A DNA stretch of 64,000 nucleotides, from positions 1 through 64,000 of the forward strand of contig NZ_FNIX01000010.1 of assembly GCF_900104175.1 (NCBI RefSeq), in the 5' to 3' direction. Every line of letters starts with the position of its first letter. The first letter of the stretch is position 1. A program made the translations under genes and the position numbers. Below are positions 1 through 7,378 of the stretch, piece by piece. Under the pieces are notes generated by a model. It did no database searches, was not told where the DNA came from, and worked only from the letters and a program-made list of their open reading frames with translations. This DNA comes from Lentzea jiangxiensis (GTDB lineage Bacteria; Actinomycetota; Actinomycetes; Mycobacteriales; Pseudonocardiaceae).

Positions 1-190
<190 letters not shown>

Positions 191-330
191 AGGATTGTGT
201 TTGATCGCTCCAGACGGAATATGTCTGGCAATCTGGTATTACTCTCAAAGGAATATCTCTGACGAGAGATATTCATATTACTGGCTGTGTTATCGGCACG
301 CTGTTGAGTTCTCAAAGAACACGCGCTCAC
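191..330 (-). promoter_or_regulatory. rRNA leader with boxA-like element and processing hairpins
   Basis: The leader upstream of 16S carries TGTTCTTTGAGAACTCAACA on the minus strand (complement 301-321), the element found in actinomycete rRNA leaders and related to the boxA antitermination signal. Closer to 16S are a perfect 10-bp hairpin (GAATATCTCT at 251-260 pairing with AGAGATATTC at 265-274, 4-base loop) and a 6-bp hairpin (210-215 with 223-228). These probably act in antitermination and RNase processing of the precursor; that role is inferred from position. Confidence 0.75.
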
Positions 331-378
331 CGGATCCTCACTCCGTTTCCGGAGTTTCTCTCTCGGGGCTGTGTTTGA

Positions 379-408
379 AGCTTATTTGGTCTTGCTCTCC
401 GGTGTCAA
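379..408 (-). promoter_or_regulatory. rRNA promoter, 16S-proximal (TTGACA-18-TAAGCT)
   Basis: On the minus strand TTGACA (complement 403-408) is followed after 18 bases by TAAGCT (complement 379-384). The -35 box is a perfect match to the vegetative sigma-70/HrdB consensus. It lies about 190 bases upstream of the 16S start and points into the rRNA leader. Confidence 0.72.
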
Positions 409-497
409 ATCGGCCTCTTGGAGGCTCTTTGTCTTCCGGTTTTTGGCCAGGCCCGTTCCGGTTGGTATTTCCGGCCCGCTTCGCTCTGACATGGAGA

Positions 498-526
498 AGA
501 TTACACGGACGTGTTTCGATCTCCAA
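498..526 (-). promoter_or_regulatory. rRNA promoter, distal (TTGGAG-17-TAATCT)
   Basis: On the minus strand TTGGAG (complement 521-526) and TAATCT (complement 498-503) are separated by 17 bases, about 120 bases upstream of the proximal promoter. Tandem promoters of this kind are usual for actinomycete rrn operons. The weaker -35 box makes this call less certain than the proximal one. Confidence 0.55.
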
Positions 527-580
527 ATCGGGGGGTCCTGGTGACCGCCACACGTGCGGTCACCAGGACAAACCCGGTCG

Positions 581-1921
581 TCAGGGTGCGGAGACCCCGA
601 CATCGGACTTCGTGAGCGGCGTCCGGACAGCCGAAGAGCTGTACTCGTCGGCGCCGACATCCGGCTTCCCCGAGCGCGACTGCGGGTCGAAGTCACGCGT
701 CACGTAAGAGTGCGTACCCGCGGAAGCGTCGATCGCCGGGCTTCCGGACGAAAGGCGCAGCAGACCGTTCGCGTCGCGCACCAGCTTCGGGTCGACGGAG
801 CGGTAGCCCGACGGGATGCCGGCGGTGCCGCCCCACACGATGTTGCCCTCGTACCGCACGGTCGACCCGCTCATCATGTCGATGAGCTTCGACGACGAAC
901 CCTGGATGATGTTGTTCGCGAACACGCAGTCCTTGGGTGCGTAGGTTCCCGTGTCGCTGTCGACCACGGCGCCCGTGCCGACCAAGGTGTTGAACGCGAC
1001 CGTCACGCGGTCCGGCCGGTCGTGCGACGTGGAGGTCGGCCCGCTGTCGGCCTCCGAGCCCTTCCCGAACACGATCGCCCGGTCGCCGGTGTTCTGCACG
1101 TAGTTGTTGAACACCTTGTGGTCGTTCCCGTGGAACCGGATGCCGCTGCCGAACAGCAGGTTGCCCTCGACCGTGGTGCGGTTGCCGTGCCGCAGGACGA
1201 TGTAGCCCCTGCTGTCGCGGACGGTGTTGAAGCGGACCGTGTTGTCCGAGGCCTTCACGGAGATGGCCTCCGAGTCGCCGTTCGCCTTCTCGAACAGGTT
1301 GTGCTCGATGACCGCGTACGCCGACTTCGACTGCTTGTGGCTGTAGCCGAGCCGGATCGACTCGCCGCCGTTCGTGCCGGTGAAGCTGTGGTTGTAGAAG
1401 TAGTTGTGGTGGATCCAGGTCCTCTTGGCGATCTCGCTGCCCGGGCCGGTCACCTGCAGGTACACGCCTTCGTTGCTGCGGTTCGAGAACGTGTTGTGGT
1501 CGACCTGGACGTCGTCGGCGCTCACCGTGAGAGAGGCGCCGTCCTTGTTCCCGTTGTAGGTGTTGCGGGTGATGCGCGTGGCCTGCGCTTCCACCGGGAC
1601 CGTGAGCGTGCTGGTTCCGTCGAAGACGAACCCTTCGATCGTCACGTCCCGGACGGCCCCGAGCTCGAACCCGCCGCGGGTGAACACCGTGCCGCCCGCA
1701 GTGCGCGCGGCGACCGTGATGCCCGACTTGGTGATCTTGATGGGCTTGTCCGCGAGGTGCACGCCCTCGGCGAGCACGATGCGCTGGCCGGGTCGTGCGA
1801 TGTCGAGCGCGGCCTGCAGGGAGGACACGGTCGACACGCCGACGACGGCAGCGAAGGCAGGCACGTGGACGAAGGACGACAACAGGGCGGCCGCGCCCAC
1901 TGCGGCCAGTGATCGGATCAT
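581..1921 (-). CDS. secreted PL6-family polysaccharide lyase (alginate lyase / chondroitinase B type)
   Basis: The 446-residue product opens with a signal peptide (about residues 1-24, cleavage after AFA) and folds as a right-handed parallel beta-helix. It carries the PL6 hallmark NGGESIRLG (183-191) and the two catalytic positions known from chondroitinase B, a lysine in ISVKAS (K222) and an arginine in LRHGN (R243). PL6 enzymes cleave alginate or dermatan sulfate by beta-elimination. The substrate cannot be told from sequence; alginate-like uronans are the more common PL6 substrate. The ATG at 1921 was chosen because it starts the signal peptide; the open frame extends further but without homology. 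The gene stands alone, facing the rRNA promoters, and would act outside the cell. Confidence 0.88.
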   Translation of the reverse strand: MIRSLAAVGAAALLSSFVHVPAFAAVVGVSTVSSLQAALDIARPGQRIVLAEGVHLADKPIKITKSGITVAARTAGGTVFTRGGFELGAVRDVTIEGFVFDGTSTLTVPVEAQATRITRNTYNGNKDGASLTVSADDVQVDHNTFSNRSNEGVYLQVTGPGSEIAKRTWIHHNYFYNHSFTGTNGGESIRLGYSHKQSKSAYAVIEHNLFEKANGDSEAISVKASDNTVRFNTVRDSRGYIVLRHGNRTTVEGNLLFGSGIRFHGNDHKVFNNYVQNTGDRAIVFGKGSEADSGPTSTSHDRPDRVTVAFNTLVGTGAVVDSDTGTYAPKDCVFANNIIQGSSSKLIDMMSGSTVRYEGNIVWGGTAGIPSGYRSVDPKLVRDANGLLRLSSGSPAIDASAGTHSYVTRDFDPQSRSGKPDVGADEYSSSAVRTPLTKSDVGVSAP

Positions 1922-1965
1922 TCGCCAACTCCGGTGTTGGGTCGTCGGCGGCGGCAGAGGGGAAG

Positions 1966-2400
1966 CTATCGCAAGATTCCGCCGGGTGGGCTGTTCCGGT
2001 ACAAGCCCAGGGCGGTGTCCAGTGACGGCACGCGCTCCAACTCTCCGATGTCCGCGAGGGGGAACCACTGCGCGAGGTCGGTCGTGCCGTCCACCTCGTT
2101 GCGGAGCTCGCCGCCGACGATCCGCACCTCGTACATGATGCGAAGGGCGTGGTAGTCGCGGTCGGGCTCCTCGCGGAGCTCGGAGTCGATGCCGAGCAGG
2201 CGGACCACCTCGGCGAGGTAGCCGGTCTCCTCCTCGACCTCCCGGACGACCCCGTCGTACGGGTGCTCGCCGTGGTCGATGCCGCCGCCGGGGAGGATCC
2301 AACGTTTGCTCTTCGGGCCAAGCCAGCGCGCCAGCAGGATCTCGTCATCTTCGTTGATGCACACCCCGTACGCGGCCACGCGCTGCTTCTTCGCCTTCAT
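1966..2400 (-). CDS. Nudix hydrolase
   Basis: The 144-residue protein has a complete Nudix box at about 39-61: G, five residues, E, seven residues, then REVEEETGY. The box binds Mg2+ and hydrolyses a nucleoside diphosphate linked to another group. The preceding ILPGGGIDHGE is typical of small house-cleaning or coenzyme Nudix enzymes; substrate unknown. The start at 2400 (MKAKKQR) is preferred over an upstream in-frame ATG because the Nudix fold begins with RVAAYGVCI. It diverges from the SPFH gene across a 73-base region holding a perfect 14-bp palindrome that could control both genes. Confidence 0.85.
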   Translation of the reverse strand: MKAKKQRVAAYGVCINEDDEILLARWLGPKSKRWILPGGGIDHGEHPYDGVVREVEEETGYLAEVVRLLGIDSELREEPDRDYHALRIMYEVRIVGGELRNEVDGTTDLAQWFPLADIGELERVPSLDTALGLYRNSPPGGILR

Positions 2401-2433
2401 GCTACGCAGCGTAACTTGCGGCCAACGCGAAAA

Positions 2434-2447
2434 AAGTGATATCACTT
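2434..2447. promoter_or_regulatory. perfect 14-bp palindrome AAGTGATATCACTT (candidate operator)
   Basis: AAGTGATATCACTT is a perfect inverted repeat 27 bases upstream of the SPFH gene and 34 bases upstream of the divergent Nudix gene. Its position over the likely promoter region fits a repressor site. The ribbon-helix-helix protein encoded at 3406-3639 in the SPFH operon is an obvious candidate ligand, but no binding is shown by sequence alone. Confidence 0.6.
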
Positions 2448-2473
2448 AGCTACTACTTCGCTAGGGGGTCTGG

Positions 2474-3406
2474 ATGAGCGCATCCATCGATACGACAGTC
2501 CACATGCCGGCGCCTGTCGTCCGCGAGAAGCACGCGCGGGAGCTGCCCGGTTTGCCGATGTTCGTCGCGGGTTTGGCGGTGCTGGCTGTGAGCACGTGGA
2601 CGATCATCGAGGGCGTCAGGGCGGTCGACCCCGACGGCGGCGACCCGTCGCCGGGCCTGCTGATCGCGGGACTCCTGCTCTTCGCCGCCGGGGCCCTGAT
2701 CTGGAAGGGCCTCTTCACCGTCGCGCCGGGTGAGGTGCGGGTGCTGCAGTTCCTCGGGCGGTACGTCGGCACAGTCCGCACGGACGGTCTGCGGTGGGCG
2801 AACCCGCTCACCACCAGGGAGAAGATCTCCGTCAGGATCCGCAACCACGAGACGGCGACCCTCAAGGTCAACGACGCCGACGGCAACCCGATCGAGATCG
2901 CCGCTGTGGTCGTGTGGCAGGTCGAGGACACTGCGCGCGCACGGTTCGAGGTCGACGACTTCGTGCGGTTCGTGGGCATCCAGACCGAGACCGCGGTGCG
3001 GCACATCGCGAACAGCTACCCGTACGACAACCACGCCGAGACGGGTCTGTCCCTGCGGGAGAACGCGGACGAGATCACCGAGACGCTGGCGATCGAGATC
3101 GCGGCGCGCGTGCAGTCCGCGGGCGTGAAGGTGATCGAGTCACGGCTCACGCACCTCGCGTACGCGCCGGAGATCGCCCACGCCATGTTGCAGCGCCAGC
3201 AGGCCGGCGCGGTCGTGGCGGCGCGGACCCGGATCGTCGAGGGTGCCGTCGGCATGGTCGAGCTCGCGCTGGAGCGGCTCGCCGCCCACGAGGTCGTCGA
3301 GCTCGACGAGGAGCGCAAGGCGGCGATGGTCTCGAACCTGCTCGTCGTCCTGTGCGGTGACCGTTCCACTCAGCCCGTGGTGAACACCGGGTCGCTCTAC
3401 ACCTGA
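2474..3406 (+). CDS. SPFH / Band 7 domain membrane protein
   Basis: The 310-residue protein has two predicted membrane helices near the N-terminus (about 26-47 and 58-79). An SPFH/prohibitin-type domain follows directly, starting [15 protein letters not shown] and running to about 250. The C-terminal helical part is rich in Ala, Glu and Arg, as in stomatin/flotillin proteins that oligomerise on membranes. SPFH proteins organise membrane microdomains and often assist proteases or transport systems; the role here is unknown. The ATG at 2474 follows an AGGGGG ribosome site. The stop overlaps the start of the RHH gene by one base (TGATG), so the two are translationally coupled. Confidence 0.87.
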   Translation: MSASIDTTVHMPAPVVREKHARELPGLPMFVAGLAVLAVSTWTIIEGVRAVDPDGGDPSPGLLIAGLLLFAAGALIWKGLFTVAPGEVRVLQFLGRYVGTVRTDGLRWANPLTTREKISVRIRNHETATLKVNDADGNPIEIAAVVVWQVEDTARARFEVDDFVRFVGIQTETAVRHIANSYPYDNHAETGLSLRENADEITETLAIEIAARVQSAGVKVIESRLTHLAYAPEIAHAMLQRQQAGAVVAARTRIVEGAVGMVELALERLAAHEVVELDEERKAAMVSNLLVVLCGDRSTQPVVNTGSLYT

Positions 3407-3639
3407 TGGCGGATCGCAAAAGCGTTCTGCTCAGGCTCGACCCGGCCGTGCACGACGCGTTGAGCAGGTGGGCGAACGACGAGCTGCGCAGCACCAACGC
3501 GCAGATCGAGTTCCTGCTGCGGCGTGCGCTGGCGGACGCGGGCCGGCTGCCCGGCGAGGTGAAGAAGATGCCTCGCCGCGGCCGGCCCCCGAAGAAGCCC
3601 GGGAACAAGACCGACGAAGAGCCGGACGAACAGGCTTAG
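3406..3639 (+). CDS. ribbon-helix-helix protein with AT-hook-like tail
   Basis: A 77-residue protein. Residues 4-43 match the Arc/MetJ ribbon-helix-helix pattern: a short beta strand KSVLLRLDP followed by two helices. A basic RRGRPPKK stretch (57-64) resembles an AT-hook, and the tail is acidic. RHH proteins bind palindromic DNA as dimers and often autoregulate. Coupling to the SPFH gene (one-base stop-start overlap) and the palindrome upstream of the operon suggest it controls this locus. It could instead be an antitoxin-like protein, but no toxin gene is adjacent. It ends in a 4-base convergent overlap with the PIG-L gene. Confidence 0.8.
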   Translation: MADRKSVLLRLDPAVHDALSRWANDELRSTNAQIEFLLRRALADAGRLPGEVKKMPRRGRPPKKPGNKTDEEPDEQA

Positions 3640-4373
3640 AACTCCGGCGGTGCCTGGAGGTCGTGGGCGCGGAAGAGCACAGCGTGCTCGACGCCCATGG
3701 CCTCGCCGCTCATCGCGAGGAACTTCGGGATGAAGTCGGCGGGGGCGGGGTGGTCCGGGAGCGCGGCCAGGTACCCGGCGTGCGCTTCCAGCGAGGCGAC
3801 GCCGCGGCGCAGCGGTTCACCCGTCACGTCGACGCCGTGGGTCGCGCCGGACCCGGCCAGCCCGGGAGTGATGTACCAGCGCACCGAGTGCGGTTCCAGG
3901 CCCTCGTCGACCTGCTCGGGGAACACCCAGCGGTTGCCGGCGTCGCGCAGCGCGTCGAGGGTCGCGAGCCCGGCCGCGCGGTGGTCGGCCTGGTCGAAGC
4001 CGTAGGGCGTCTCGACCTCGAAACCGCCGCCGAACACGACGTCCGGCTTGAAGCGGCGGATCTCGCGGCAGATGTCCCGGCGCAGGTCCAGGCCGTAGAC
4101 GAGGACGCCATCGGGGTGTTCGAGAACGGTCAGGTGTTCCACGCCGACCACGGCGCAGGCGGCCCGCTGCTCAGCGATGCGCAGCCGTGCGGTCTCCTCC
4201 GGCGGGTTGGGCATCCCCGCCTCGCCGCGGGTGAGCAGGAGGTAGCCGACCTCGATGCCGCGCTCGGTCCAGCGGGCGACGGCCGCGGACGTGCCGTACT
4301 CCATGTCGTCGGGGTGTGCGACGACGCAGAGCACGCGCCGGAAGGTCTCCTCCGGAAGGGTAGGCAGTGTCAT
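3636..4373 (-). CDS. PIG-L family (LmbE-like) deacetylase
   Basis: The 245-residue protein carries the zinc-binding AHPDD motif at 19-23 and a downstream QADHRAAG histidine motif that completes the metal site of the LmbE/PIG-L family. Members remove acetyl groups from N-acetylglucosamine-type substrates, such as MshB in mycothiol synthesis or antibiotic pseudo-disaccharides. Nothing nearby makes mycothiol or a glycopeptide, so the substrate is open. The start at 4373 precedes the family's beta strand RRVLCVVAH closely. No close operon partner is present. Confidence 0.86.
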   Translation of the reverse strand: MTLPTLPEETFRRVLCVVAHPDDMEYGTSAAVARWTERGIEVGYLLLTRGEAGMPNPPEETARLRIAEQRAACAVVGVEHLTVLEHPDGVLVYGLDLRRDICREIRRFKPDVVFGGGFEVETPYGFDQADHRAAGLATLDALRDAGNRWVFPEQVDEGLEPHSVRWYITPGLAGSGATHGVDVTGEPLRRGVASLEAHAGYLAALPDHPAPADFIPKFLAMSGEAMGVEHAVLFRAHDLQAPPEF

Positions 4374-4489
4374 GCCGTCATCGTCCCGCGCGAGGCGGCC
4401 GGCATCCGGGAGTCGGCGGAAAGATTTGCGGGGACGAGCACTTCCAAGAGCACCTGAGTTGTCATTTCACCCGTATGGGGACGCTGTCA

Positions 4490-4872
4490 TCGAGTTCCTT
4501 TACCCGAAGGTGGGCGTGCCGGTCTCGGCGTGCTGGGCGTGTCGTACACGTCGTTCAGACCTCGGAGACGACGGTGTCCGTGGACCGCCATGACGGGTGG
4601 TGGAGTTCACGGTGGCGAACACCGGCGGGGGCGCGGGCACGACGATCGTGCCGATGTACGTGCGCCAGCCGGCCTCCCCCGTGCCCACGCCCGACGCGCG
4701 TCGGGTGGGCTTCACGCGCGTGGGACTCACTGCGGGGCAGTCGAAGCAGGTAGAGGTTGTCTTCCGGCTCTCGCAGCTCGCACTGACCATCGGCGACGGG
4801 CTGCGTGAGATCGCGCGCGGCTGGTACGAGGCCGTGGTGGGCGCGGAGAAGGCCGCCTTCACGGTCCGCTGA
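4490..4872 (+). pseudogene. degraded C-terminal fragment of a GH3 beta-glucosidase
   Basis: Three frames together spell the C-terminal end of a GH3 beta-glucosidase. One frame gives LGVLGVSYTSF near 4520-4557, recalling the family motif FGxGLSYTxF. A second gives SETTVSVDR (about 4559-4590). A third gives a fibronectin III-like domain beginning VEFTVANTGGGAG and ending at a stop at 4872 (about 91 residues). At least two frameshifts separate these parts, and the catalytic domains are missing. This is a relic, not a working gene; the 91-residue ORF at 4597-4872 is all that stays open. It lies between PIG-L and rpsT. Confidence 0.72.
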
Positions 4873-4995
4873 GCTGGCCTGATATCCTTCGTCGTCGTGA
4901 ACGCGCGGCTCTCCGCCGTGGAGGAGACCCGGTCCTTGGCCGGTGCCGACGAAGCGCGCCACGAACCCCGGTTTCGACAAGAAGGGTGATGTCGC

Positions 4996-5262
4996 ATGGC
5001 GAACATCAAGTCCCAGCTCAAGCGGATCAAGACCAACGAGAAGGCTCGCCTTCGCAACAAGGCGGTCAAGTCGTCCCTGAAGACGGCCATCCGCAAGTTC
5101 CGCGAGGCTGCCGAGGCCGGTGACAAGGCGAAGGCCCTGGAGCTGCTGCAGGACGCGTCCCGCAAGCTCGACAAGGCCGCCACCAAGGGCGTCATCCACG
5201 CCAACCAGGCCGCCAACAAGAAGTCGGCGATGGCCCAGCGCGCGAACAAGATCGAGGGCTGA
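4996..5262 (+). CDS. rpsT: 30S ribosomal protein S20
   Basis: The 88-residue basic helical protein begins [20 protein letters not shown], the standard S20 start, and ends with the conserved [17 protein letters not shown] helix. S20 binds 16S rRNA in the 30S body. An AGAAGGG ribosome site sits 8 bases upstream. A strong hairpin terminator follows 30 bases after the stop, so it is probably transcribed alone. Its position next to holA, on the opposite strand, is the usual actinobacterial arrangement. Confidence 0.98.
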   Translation: MANIKSQLKRIKTNEKARLRNKAVKSSLKTAIRKFREAAEAGDKAKALELLQDASRKLDKAATKGVIHANQAANKKSAMAQRANKIEG

Positions 5263-5293
5263 TCTCGCTCGCGGAGCCTCGAGCTTCCGCAGA

Positions 5294-5323
5294 GGGCTCC
5301 ACTTCCTCCGGGAAGTGGAGCCC
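5294..5323 (+). terminator. intrinsic terminator of rpsT
   Basis: A perfect 13-bp stem (GGGCTCCACTTCC at 5294-5306 with GGAAGTGGAGCCC at 5311-5323) closes a TCCG loop and is followed by TTT. It lies about 30 bases after the rpsT stop. Confidence 0.9.
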
Positions 5324-5353
5324 TTTCGCGTTCCTGGTGTAGGCGTAGGTCCC

Positions 5354-6157
5354 ATGGACTCGTTGCCGCGCATTCAGTTCGTCGAACTCCACGACCTCGA
5401 AGGCACCCCGCCCGTGCTGCGGACCCTGCACACCGAGTCGATCACCACGATCTACCGGCTGACGGACGCGGCGCGGGAGTACTCACGGCCGCTGGCACGG
5501 GCGCTGCGGTCGGGTGCGGCCCACCGGATCGTCGACCTGTGCGCGGGCTCCGGCGGACCGGTGCCGCTCATCCAGCGCAGGCTGCACGCGGAAGGCGTCC
5601 ACACCCACGTCACGCTGACGGACCTGGTGCCGAACGTGCGCGCGTTCGAGCGCGTGACGGCCGGGAACCGGCGTCGGCTGCGCGGTTCGTGCTGCTCGGT
5701 GGACCACGTGCCCACCTCGGTCGACGCCACGGACTGCCGGGTCGAGGGGACGCGCACGATTTACGGCGCCTTCCACCACTTCCCGCCCGCGCTCGCCGCG
5801 CGGATGCTGCAGAACGCCGTCGACACCCGGCAGCCGATCGTCGTCGTGGACACCAAACGGTCGTTCGTCTACCCGGTGTTCTTCCCGTTCCTGCTGACGC
5901 TGGCCGTGCTGGTGGCGGCGCCGTTCCAGCGCAATCCCCTGCCGCGCTACCTGCTGCGCCTGCTGCTCACCTACGTCGTGCCGGTGCTGCCGTTCATGAT
6001 GTTCTTCGACAGCGTCGTGTCGTTCCTGCGCATGTACGGGCGCGCGGAACTGCGCCGGATCGTCGACGGCCTCGACCGCACCGAGTCGTTCACGTGGACG
6101 ATCGGCGTCGAGCCCGGCTTCACCGGAGCCCAGTACCTGATCGGGATCCCGCGATGA
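5354..6157 (+). CDS. class I SAM-dependent methyltransferase-like protein with membrane segments
   Basis: A 267-residue protein with a glycine-rich motif VDLCAGSGGP (60-69), the SAM-binding motif I of class I methyltransferases. This is followed by a strand ending TDLVPN (motif II position) and FHHFPP near the motif IV region. Unusually, two hydrophobic segments (about 173-193 and 201-227) sit in the C-terminal half, so the enzyme may be membrane attached and act on a lipid or membrane substrate. ATG 5354 is the first start after the rpsT terminator; no strong ribosome site is visible. It converges on holA. Confidence 0.75.
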   Translation: MDSLPRIQFVELHDLEGTPPVLRTLHTESITTIYRLTDAAREYSRPLARALRSGAAHRIVDLCAGSGGPVPLIQRRLHAEGVHTHVTLTDLVPNVRAFERVTAGNRRRLRGSCCSVDHVPTSVDATDCRVEGTRTIYGAFHHFPPALAARMLQNAVDTRQPIVVVDTKRSFVYPVFFPFLLTLAVLVAAPFQRNPLPRYLLRLLLTYVVPVLPFMMFFDSVVSFLRMYGRAELRRIVDGLDRTESFTWTIGVEPGFTGAQYLIGIPR

Positions 6158-6167
6158 CCTTCTCCGG

Positions 6168-7145
6168 TCAGCGGCGGCCGTGCGCGGCGACGATCCGGAG
6201 CACCGCGCGTTCCAGCGCGTAGTCGGCGTCGGCCGCGACACCCTTCACGTCGGCGTTCAGGCCGGCGACCACCTGCATCGCGTCGGCGAGACCCGACTGG
6301 TCCCAGCCGCGCGACTGGGCCTGGGCCTTCTTGATCTTCCACGGCGGCATGCCGAGCGGACCGGCCAGGCTGAACGGGTCGGCCCGCCCCACCGCGGACA
6401 CGCGCGCGACCGTGCGCACCGCGTCCGCCAGCGCGTCCGCGACCAGCACGTGCGGCACACCGAGCTGCATCGCCCACCGCAACGCCTCCATCGCACCCGC
6501 GCGGTCGCCGGTGACGGCCTTCTCCGCGACGGCGAAGCCGGTCACCTCCGCCTTGCCCTGGTGGTAGCGGCGGATCTCCTCGACCGTCACCTTGCCGTCG
6601 GTGTCGGAGACGAGCTGCGACGCCGCCGCGGCGAGCTCACGCAGGTTCGTGCCCACGGCGTCGATGAGCGTGGCGACGGCCTCCGGGTCGATCTTGCCGC
6701 CCGCCTGCCGCACCTCGTTGCGCACGAACGCCTCGCGCTCGGCGGACTTCGTGACCTTGCCGCACTCCGTGACCGCGGCACCGGCCTTCTTCAGCTGCCC
6801 GGGCAGGTCCTTGGCGGCCTTGCTGCGGCCACCGCCCGTGTGCACGACGACGAGCGTGATCCCGTCCGCGGGCGCCTTCACGTAGGAAAGCACCGTGTCG
6901 GCGATCTCCTTGCCGATGTCCTGCGCGTTCTGCAGGACGATCACGCGGCCCTCCGCGAACAGCGACGGGCTCACCAGCTCGGCCAGCTCCGGAGGCGTGA
7001 GATCAGTCACCTGAACGCGGGTCAGGTCGGCGTTCGGATCGACCTCGCGTGCGGCCTCGAGAGCCGCCCGAACAGCGCGTTCGACCAGCAGCTCCTCCTC
7101 GCCGACGACGAGGTGCAGTGACTCCGGTGCGCTCACGCTCCGCAT
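6168..7145 (-). CDS. holA: DNA polymerase III subunit delta
   Basis: The 325-residue protein matches HolA in length and layout. An N-terminal AAA+-like domain begins LHLVVGEEELLVERAV, followed by a middle helical region and a C-terminal collar domain with FAVAEKAVTGDRAGAMEAL and PWKIKKAQAQSRGW. Delta opens the beta sliding clamp within the clamp loader. It lacks a full Walker A motif, as expected for delta. In actinobacteria it normally follows comEC; here thrC and a small gene lie between. Convergent with the methyltransferase (10 bases apart). Confidence 0.95.
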   Translation of the reverse strand: MRSVSAPESLHLVVGEEELLVERAVRAALEAAREVDPNADLTRVQVTDLTPPELAELVSPSLFAEGRVIVLQNAQDIGKEIADTVLSYVKAPADGITLVVVHTGGGRSKAAKDLPGQLKKAGAAVTECGKVTKSAEREAFVRNEVRQAGGKIDPEAVATLIDAVGTNLRELAAAASQLVSDTDGKVTVEEIRRYHQGKAEVTGFAVAEKAVTGDRAGAMEALRWAMQLGVPHVLVADALADAVRTVARVSAVGRADPFSLAGPLGMPPWKIKKAQAQSRGWDQSGLADAMQVVAGLNADVKGVAADADYALERAVLRIVAAHGRR

Positions 7146-7224
7146 CCTTCCACGTCCCGGATCGTGGACGACGGTGGCTCAGCGGCGGACCGGTGCCGTA
7201 GCTTGGTGGCCACAACTGAACACC

Positions 7225-7366
7225 GCTCATCCAGAGGGGCAGAGGGACCGGCCCGAAGAAGCCCCGGCAACCGGCGTCAGCGCTGTGTGCACACCTGTGC
7301 GCGCATCTGAGTGCAGACGATCACGGTGCCAATTCCGACCCGTTCGATTTCGCGGGAAAGATGAGG
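7225..7366 (+). promoter_or_regulatory. S-box (SAM-I) riboswitch upstream of threonine synthase
   Basis: The region reads CTCATCCAGAGGGGCAGAGG followed by GACCGGCCCGAAGAAGCCCC, then GGCAACC, then GGTGCCAATTCCGACCC and GGGAAAGATGAGGAG. These are the conserved S-box blocks in the right order (kink-turn, P2/P3 core, J3/4, P1 closure). P1 pairs CTCATC (7226-7231) with GATGAG (7360-7365). The Shine-Dalgarno GAGGAG (7363-7368) for thrC overlaps the 3' strand of P1, so SAM binding should directly hide the ribosome site and lower translation. The identification rests on motif recognition; the SAM-IV class was considered, but the core fits SAM-I better. Confidence 0.9.
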
Positions 7367-7378
7367 AGATACCTCGCG

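Noticed and set aside
554-1912. 452-residue plus-strand frame
   Set aside because: It is antisense to the PL6 lyase and is Arg/Val/Ala-rich without any motif, as expected for an antisense frame in high-GC DNA.
7225-7366. SAM-IV class for the thrC riboswitch
   Set aside because: The core order GGCCCGAAGAAGCCCCGGCA and GGTGCCAATTCC fits SAM-I; the SAM-IV consensus I recall differs in the P2/P3 region.
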